Shown: positions 58,774 to 64,000 of the stretch, piece by piece
Layout of the letters: each line of letters starts with the position of its first letter
Position numbering within the stretch: position 1 is the stretch's first letter
NCBI GenBank assembly: GCA_009760855.2
Contig: WPIO01000024.1
Coordinates: 4,812,001 to 4,876,000 of the forward strand
Reading direction: 5' to 3'
DNA from: Cristatella mucedo
Taxonomy: Eukaryota > Bryozoa > Phylactolaemata > Cristatellidae
Length of the DNA: 64,000 nucleotides
The notes under the pieces: model-generated
The model's database searches: none
What the model was told of the DNA's origin: nothing
The model's input: the letters and a program-made list of their open reading frames with translations, nothing else
Program-made: the position numbers and the translations under genes

Positions 58774-59352
58774 ACAATCCACTGAAATCCACCGCAATTC
58801 ACTCTAATTAGGCTACAATCGACCAGACATTGGCGTTGCCGGGCTCAAATTTTGGACGAGTACTGTAGTACACCTTCGATTTTATCTATCCGCCAAATTG
58901 CATGTCACTGCGCTCACGCGCACTTGTGCACTTATGCAAATTAAGCTTCAACGCCGGCGGCCTGTACAGCAATCCACCGCAATCCACTGCAATCCACTTT
59001 AGTTCCCTTCAAATCCACCAAAAATCAGCTGAGCAAAGCTCCGAAAAGTTTAGAATATCAAACTACGCTGCATGTAAAATCTACCCAGAAAATTTCGCAC
59101 GACTCGGCTCACTCGTTCTCACTAAGTCCACTGAAATAAGATTGCAGCGTCCTTCCCAGGCCAATACTGCAATCCACTGCATTCCACCTCACAGCGAAAG
59201 AAATCCTGTTCGAAAAGCTCGTCTTTTTGATTGCATATGACAGTACACTCTGCGATAATTGCATCGGCGCGGGCGTTCTCATGCCATGCGCCGCAATCGG
59301 CTGCTGAAGCCGGGCCAAAATTGCAATCCACTTCAATTCACCGAATCCACCG
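58774..59352. repeat. Cluster of a degenerate 10-bp motif (GCAATCCACY)
   Basis: About 12 copies of GCAATCCACT/C or one- to two-base variants lie near 58774, 58785, 58794, 58969, 58979, 58989, 59010, 59169, 59179, 59323, 59333 and 59343. Some are head-to-tail and others are separated by 130-170 bp of unrelated sequence. The cluster ends about 30 bp before the CpG island. Confidence 0.6.
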
Positions 59353-59379
59353 TAAAACTACTAGAAATAGATTGTGCCG

Positions 59380-60180
59380 AGTGAGCCGTGGGCTCGCGGC
59401 TTGCAGTGCTGAAAGCAAAAAAAGTGTACGATTCTCGACGGATGGAAGGACGCTTACCGCGTCTTCTGCAGGGCGCTACGCGACTACCGATGCTCGGTCC
59501 GGTCAACCCGCGGCACCCGCCGCCGCCGCCGCACGTTGCTCGCCGGGCGCGCTGGCGGAACCCCGTCGGCGCCCACGCATAACAACGCGACCGCGCCGTC
59601 GGATGGCTGCAGCGCCGGTAAGCCCCGCCTGCGCGTTAGCAGCGCCGCACTACCCCTGAGCGTCCAGCTGGCGCTGTCCCGCTGGGAACAGCTGGCTAAA
59701 GCTAGGAGCTGCTAGCAGCTCGCAGGAGGCGCCGCAGCGCCTCCGCCGCAGAATTCCGGAACGGGAAGCCCACGTTGGGGTACTTTTGTGACCTATCAGC
59801 AAAGGCAGTGGGGGGATATTCCCCTGCGCGGTGTCCGCCATGTTATTAGGCCGCCGCAAGCCAACCGAGTGGCCAGGCGCTCGCTTTTTGAGTGTCGCGA
59901 GTGACGCGTCGTGCCAGTAGTCGGTCGAACGCGAGATACCGTAAGTTCGCAGCCTTAGGCTGGATTGTCGCACAGCCGCCGGAGCAGCGGACGCACCCTG
60001 CGGCGTCCAGCTCTGCGGTCACCCCAGTCGTCTCCGGGCCGCTGTGGGAAGTCGCATAGTTATGCAATATGGGCTGGTCGCATTTTGACGGCCATCACCA
60101 TCACCGCGCACCGCGGGCGCGTGGGCGCGATCGAATCCCTCGGAATTAGCGGATTGTGACCCCCCCTCTGCAGCTGCGTC
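59380..60180 (+). promoter_or_regulatory. CpG-rich island, candidate promoter of the Rel gene
   Basis: The base composition changes sharply to GC- and CpG-rich here, with no recognisable transposon and no convincing coding frame. The island ends about 1.9 kb before the Rel coding exon on the same strand. It holds a consensus kB site, a YY1-like CCGCCATGTT at 59835-59844 and a CCCCGCC GC-box core near 59624. I infer that it contains the transcription start and 5' untranslated exon of the Rel gene. It could instead serve a divergent gene. Confidence 0.5.
59813..59822 (+). promoter_or_regulatory. Consensus kB site (GGGATATTCC)
   Basis: The sequence matches GGGRNWYYCC at every position and sits inside the near-symmetric GGGGATATTCCCC (59812-59824). 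It lies in the CpG island upstream of the Rel exon. Autoregulation of Rel genes through promoter kB sites is well known in other animals; its use here is inferred. Confidence 0.5.
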
Positions 60181-60734
60181 GCCTCCGGTTTCGTCGGTTG
60201 GCTTGGGCTTGCCTTCGTCTGTGCACGACTCGTGGGCTTTTGTTCTTACTCTCTCTCTCTCTCTCTCTCTCACTCTCTCTCTCTCTCTCTCTCCATCCCC
60301 TGACCGAATGCTTCGGCCGCTCTGATTTCGATCATGCTGCCTTCTGCCAGCACGGAGTCTTGTCGCTCGCGTTCGCATGCCAGTCGTGCCTGCAAGTCGT
60401 GGTCACGTGGTCACCCGGTTTGCGTTTGCACCTCAGCAGACGCTAAGTCGTTGCTGCTGCAGCTGGCTGGGGCTGCGGTGGCCCGAGCAGGGGGCCTCCT
60501 CCTCCTCCTCCTCCTCCTCCTCCTCCTTCGAAAGCCTGCTGCTGGCGCTCCGAGGCGACTCTTGATCCCATCGGGCCTCCGAGCTTACTGCTCCCAGCGT
60601 GCCATCCTCTGTCGGCAGAGCTTGATTGGCAGAGTTCGCGTTGACTGGTGCTGCTGCTGCAGCTCTAGCAGCGCCTCAGCTGCAAGCTGGCATGGCCACC
60701 GTTGGTGCTAGCAGAGCCAGGTCTGGAGCTCTGG
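60181..60734 (+). other. GC-rich stretch with simple repeats, likely 5' part of the Rel gene
   Basis: The stretch holds a (CT)n tract at 60248-60291 and a (CCT)n tract at 60495-60527. The remainder is moderately GC-rich and low in CpG after 60450, with open frames but no recognised protein. It lies between the CpG island and a LINE A insertion and may be intron or untranslated leader. Confidence 0.3.
60248..60291. repeat. (CT)n microsatellite
   Basis: A CT tract with one CACT interruption, just downstream of the CpG island. Confidence 0.9.
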
Positions 60735-61440
60735 CTGCCTAGATAATAATTATAATAATAATGATAACAGTACACTTGGTAAAGCAACCTCAGAGAACTC
60801 AATCTCTTTGTAGGTGCTTTGCATTTGTTTCAAAGGAAACGCGGTCGAATGGTGAGTGGTATCATGCTTGATAAACAAGATGAATAACATGGTTTAGGGG
60901 TGACATACACAGGTTCAGCATGCAAGTGTGGTTAGTGGCAGCATGCACAGTGTCAGCATGCATAAGCACATAAAGGACGAATCACGGGGACCCACTAAAT
61001 GCTGTCCTAAATAGGTGCGTTTCAAAGTTTTTTAAAGTGGTCAAGTCAGTGGATGTCGTGACACGAGTCGGAAGTGAGTTACAGGCTTCGGGAGCATACG
61101 AACTAAATGAAGGATCTCCAAAGGATGTGAGGTTTGTACAAGGTATAGGTAAACAGTTAGATTCCGAAAAGCGGATGGTGCGATGCTTAGTCTGGTGTGG
61201 GAGTAGATCTTATAGGTAGGCTGGAGCCAAAGAATGGAGGGACCTCAAAATTAGAGACAAAACCTTGAAGTCAATCGGTTGCTTGACTGTTAGCCAGTGC
61301 GGGCCGGCGAGAAGTGTTGTGGTGTGGCAACTGTGACGCTCACGAGAGACAAGCCTAGCTGCTGAGTTTTGCACCATTTGTAAGCGCCTGATTGCACATG
61401 CCGGTAGGCCAGCAAGCAGTGAGTTGCAGAAGTCAAGATG
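60735..61440 (-). mobile_element. LINE A copy, 5'-truncated
   Basis: Tail, stem-loop, 3' untranslated region and C-terminal coding region (broken). It stops shortly before a CT microsatellite at 61479 and lies antisense in the presumed 5' part of the Rel gene. Confidence 0.83.
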
Positions 61441-61478
61441 TCGGCATTAGAAGTGACGTCGATTCGAAGCTGACTGGT

Positions 61479-61493
61479 CTCTCTCTCTCTCTC

Positions 61494-61570
<77 letters not shown>
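61479..61570. repeat. (CT)n microsatellite
   Basis: About 92 bp of nearly pure CT. Confidence 0.95.
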
Positions 61571-61572
<2 letters not shown>

Positions 61573-62085
61573 ATCTTTCGTGTGGCTTTGTGCTGCTTTT
61601 GCCTGCATTCTGCTGGCCCAGTTGCAGTGCTCATCAGGCAGTCATGCTTGTTAGCATGAGTGCCTTAAAGGGCTTTGTGACTTGCTGCCGCCACTCTTGT
61701 TTGTGGATCGGCCACTGAGCAACAGGCGAGCCTCATTGCCTCATTTCAAGTTCTGACTTTTTTCGTGCATGTTGATCCCTGCTCGGTGCTAGTGTTCGTG
61801 CTCAGCTTTTGCATCACCCTAAAGAGACCAGCTGGGTCCTGCGGTGCCTCCTGTGCATGTCATCGGGACTTGCTGCATCGTTGCAGTTATCCCACGAGGG
61901 TTTGCTGATTGGGAGCGAAGTGTATTATAAAAGCAAGCCCTATGCATGACCGGTTTCACCGGCACTGACCAGCCGTTCGTGTATGACTGCAAGGTGGCCG
62001 ATGTTGTGCTTGCAAAAGCCTGGTCATTGCACAGTATCCCTAGATTGCCAGTGTAATTGCTGCTTCGAGCTGTCATTGCTGCCCG
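61571..62085 (+). other. Non-repetitive sequence immediately upstream of the Rel coding exon
   Basis: No transposon or known domain is recognised. A TAG at 62041 closes the Rel frame upstream. The region is probably 5' untranslated exon and/or the intron preceding the coding exon; I cannot place the acceptor with confidence. Confidence 0.3.
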
Positions 62086-62430
62086 ATGGTGAATCCGCCT
62101 GGCAGCAGGCGTTTGATCGGCACTTCAGTGTCGGATGAGCCTAAAACTGTGCCACCGCTAACCAGCCATGCTATGCTGTCTGCTCTTAGCCGGTGCCACA
62201 CACTAGCCATGCACAAGCAGCAGCAGCAGACTCCGCCTCACCGACCGGGACAGCCTCGGACTGTGACCCCGAGCAGCATGACCGCAAGCGACCGCGACCC
62301 GTACATCGAGATTGTCGAGGAGCCCAAGTCTCGCGACATGCGCTTTCGCTATGAATGCGAAGGCCGCACCGCCGGCAGCATTCCGGGCCGGAACAGCACC
62401 AAGGACACCAAGACATTTCCCTCCATACGG
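62086..62430 (+). CDS. Rel/NF-kB transcription factor, N-terminal Rel-homology exon
   Basis: The coding part is 115 codons, ending in phase 0 at an exact GTAAGT donor (62431). Residues 72-115 are the start of a Rel homology domain. [10 protein letters not shown] is followed by [16 protein letters not shown] (86-101), the DNA-contact loop with its conserved Cys at 91, then NST and KTFPSI. This matches the Rel/Dorsal/RelA class, whose dimers bind kB sites and act in immunity and development. Residues 1-71 are Pro/Ser/Thr-rich with a short Gln run (45-48) and look unstructured. The frame is open from 62044, after a TAG at 62041; Met at 62086, 62209 or 62278 could be the start, and I take the first. 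The rest of the domain is not found downstream, so the gene continues past 64000. An NF-kB1/Relish-type protein is less likely but not excluded. Confidence 0.88.
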
Positions 62431-62436
62431 GTAAGT

Positions 62437-62601
62437 GCCTCGATAGCCCAGGCGGTAAGGTGCTCGCTCTCCGTGACCAAGTTCGTGGGTTCGAATCCTG
62501 CACTGGGCGATCCTGTATTGCCAGCTGCAGGCGGAGGTGATAGCAGTCAAGGCTCTTTGTCGGCATTACAGATGAGGCTGTTAAATCAGCTAATATATAC
62601 A

Positions 62602-62605
<4 letters not shown>
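62437..62605 (+). mobile_element. SINE-B copy inside the Rel intron
   Basis: The tRNA-like head has an A box near 62443 (TAGCCCAGGCGG) and a B box GGTTCGAATCC at 62489-62499, followed by GCACTGGGCGATCCTG. The tail is the family's GGCTCTTTGTCGGCATTACA ... GAGGCTGTTAAATCAGC. It begins right after the GTAAGT donor. The tail runs into TA and GT microsatellites. Confidence 0.75.
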
Positions 62606-62639
<34 letters not shown>

Positions 62640-62645
62640 TGTATA

Positions 62646-62689
<44 letters not shown>
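62604..62689. repeat. (TA)n microsatellites
   Basis: Two TA tracts (62604-62636 and 62650-62689) are separated by a short ATGCATGTATATG spacer. They follow the SINE-B tail and probably grew from it. Confidence 0.95.
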
Positions 62690-62690
<1 letters not shown>

Positions 62691-62691
62691 C

Positions 62692-63072
<381 letters not shown>

Positions 63073-63229
63073 TAGAGCCCAACTCAACTCAAACGCCTAC
63101 GCCAGCTCACGAAACATAACTGACTGCCTTAGCTTGATTATTCGCTTTTATGCGGCTTCGGCCGTACATAGTAGCATAACCGGTTCCAGGCCATTGCAAT
63201 TCAGAAACAGCATATAGTAATTAGCATTC

Positions 63230-63560
63230 ATAGAGAAAGTGGGGAGCATAGCAGAGTTAGGAGAGCAGTTGAGGTAGTGAGTAGCATAGAAGTAGCAGTT
63301 CAGGACCGCTGAAAAAGATGTGCCATAGTCGGCAGTTGGAGAGTAGATGTCGCTGCGTAAGAATTGTGGAAGCGAGTTCCACAGTCTAGGCCCTGCAGAG
63401 CTAAAGCTTCTGTCGCCAACTGTCTTTAAGCGGAGGAATGGGACAGCTAATTTATTGTCCACACAGGACCTGAGGGCGCGAACAGGCTGAAACTGATGCT
63501 GCAGTTCAGCTAGGTACGAAGGAGCTAAGCCGTGGCAGGCCTTGTGGGTCAGCGTAAGAA
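63230..63560 (-). mobile_element. LINE B fragment, second copy
   Basis: It overlaps in content with the preceding copy, so it is a separate insertion. It encodes the C-terminal motif family FLRLKTVGDRSFSSAGPRLWNSLPQFLR on the minus strand. It lacks the 3' terminus and abuts a TA microsatellite. Confidence 0.75.
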
Positions 63561-63570
63561 CATATGTATG

Positions 63571-63592
63571 TTATATATATGTATATATATAT

Positions 63593-63657
<65 letters not shown>
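63571..63657. repeat. (TA)n microsatellite
   Basis: The tract consists of TA units with interspersed CATATATG variants and follows LINE B sequence. Confidence 0.9.
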
Positions 63658-63659
<2 letters not shown>

Positions 63660-64000
63660 CACCAATGTCCGGCTGTAGCTGCATAGCCTGCTACACATGC
63701 CCTCTTCCCTCCACCTCCATGCTGCTGTGGTGCATGTAGCTCGGCAATGCTGCCTTGCGATCGTTGCAAGCAGTGGCAGGACTTGCCCAGCAGCTGATCT
63801 CGGCTGACCCTTATCCTTCGTTGCCGTGCCAGGTGTCTTGCTGGGACGGTCAGTGACCACCGTGCACGACACTGGCTCCGTATGCTCGGCATGTGATGCT
63901 GGTCTTCCCTGGGTCTTAGCTCAGGAGCTGAGGTGCTTGCTCTTCACAATCCGGGTTGTTGCTCTTGAGTTCTGCAACAGACAACCAGTTTTTGCATGCT
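63658..64000 (+). other. Unassigned intronic sequence, possible partial SINE at the edge
   Basis: No continuation of the Rel domain is seen. From about 63908 the sequence TCTTAGCTCAGGAGCTGAGGTGCTTGCTCTTCAC resembles a diverged SINE-B head, cut by the window edge. Confidence 0.3.

Overview
The window is nuclear DNA of an invertebrate animal. It shows spliced exons with GT/AG borders, RNA polymerase III-type SINEs, L2/CR1-like LINEs in all states of decay, an LTR retrotransposon, long microsatellites and CpG-rich islands. Nothing prokaryotic is present. I cannot name the phylum: galaxin-like proteins and Rel/NF-kB factors occur together in cnidarians, molluscs, annelids and deuterostomes.

Two host genes can be recognised. 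(1) A galaxin-like di-cysteine repeat gene lies on the minus strand. Six exons (25198-25380, 24879-25061, 19188-19341, 11662-11789, 4072-4268, 762-879) each have a consensus acceptor and donor. Their phases join without conflict (1-1, 1-1, 1-2, 2-1, 1-0, 0-1) and encode 321 residues with 14 Cys-Cys pairs. The signal-peptide exon was not found, and the 3' end runs off the left edge. (2) The first Rel-homology exon of a Rel/Dorsal-type NF-kB gene lies on the plus strand (coding 62086-62430, donor at 62431). A CpG-rich promoter-like island at 59.4-60.2 kb, about 2 kb upstream, carries a consensus kB site. The gene continues past the right edge.

Most of the rest is transposon. LINE family A ends in a stem-loop plus an AAT-rich tail; it has about 15 copies, one with an uninterrupted EN-RT frame (50133-53578). 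LINE family B ends in ...GGAGATAC; it has about 10 copies, one with both ends and a probable target-site duplication. SINE family A has a tRNA-like head and the same 3' stem-loop as LINE A. SINE family B has a tRNA-like head and a different tail. Introns of the galaxin-like gene are packed with these elements.

Two three-level nests can be resolved. At 34.4-41.4 kb an old LINE A (+) was split by a LINE B (-), which was split by a Gypsy-like LTR element with a 5-bp target duplication. At 42.1-46.4 kb LINE A (-) was split by a short LINE A fragment (-), which was split by another LINE A (+).

The LTR element has a tRNA-Leu-type primer site, a gag-like coiled coil built on a 45-bp tandem repeat, and only a remnant of pol. 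GC-rich islands at 29.1-30.2, 54.5-55.15 and 59.4-60.2 kb are promoter candidates. Just upstream of the last is an unexplained cluster of a degenerate 10-bp motif (58774-59352).
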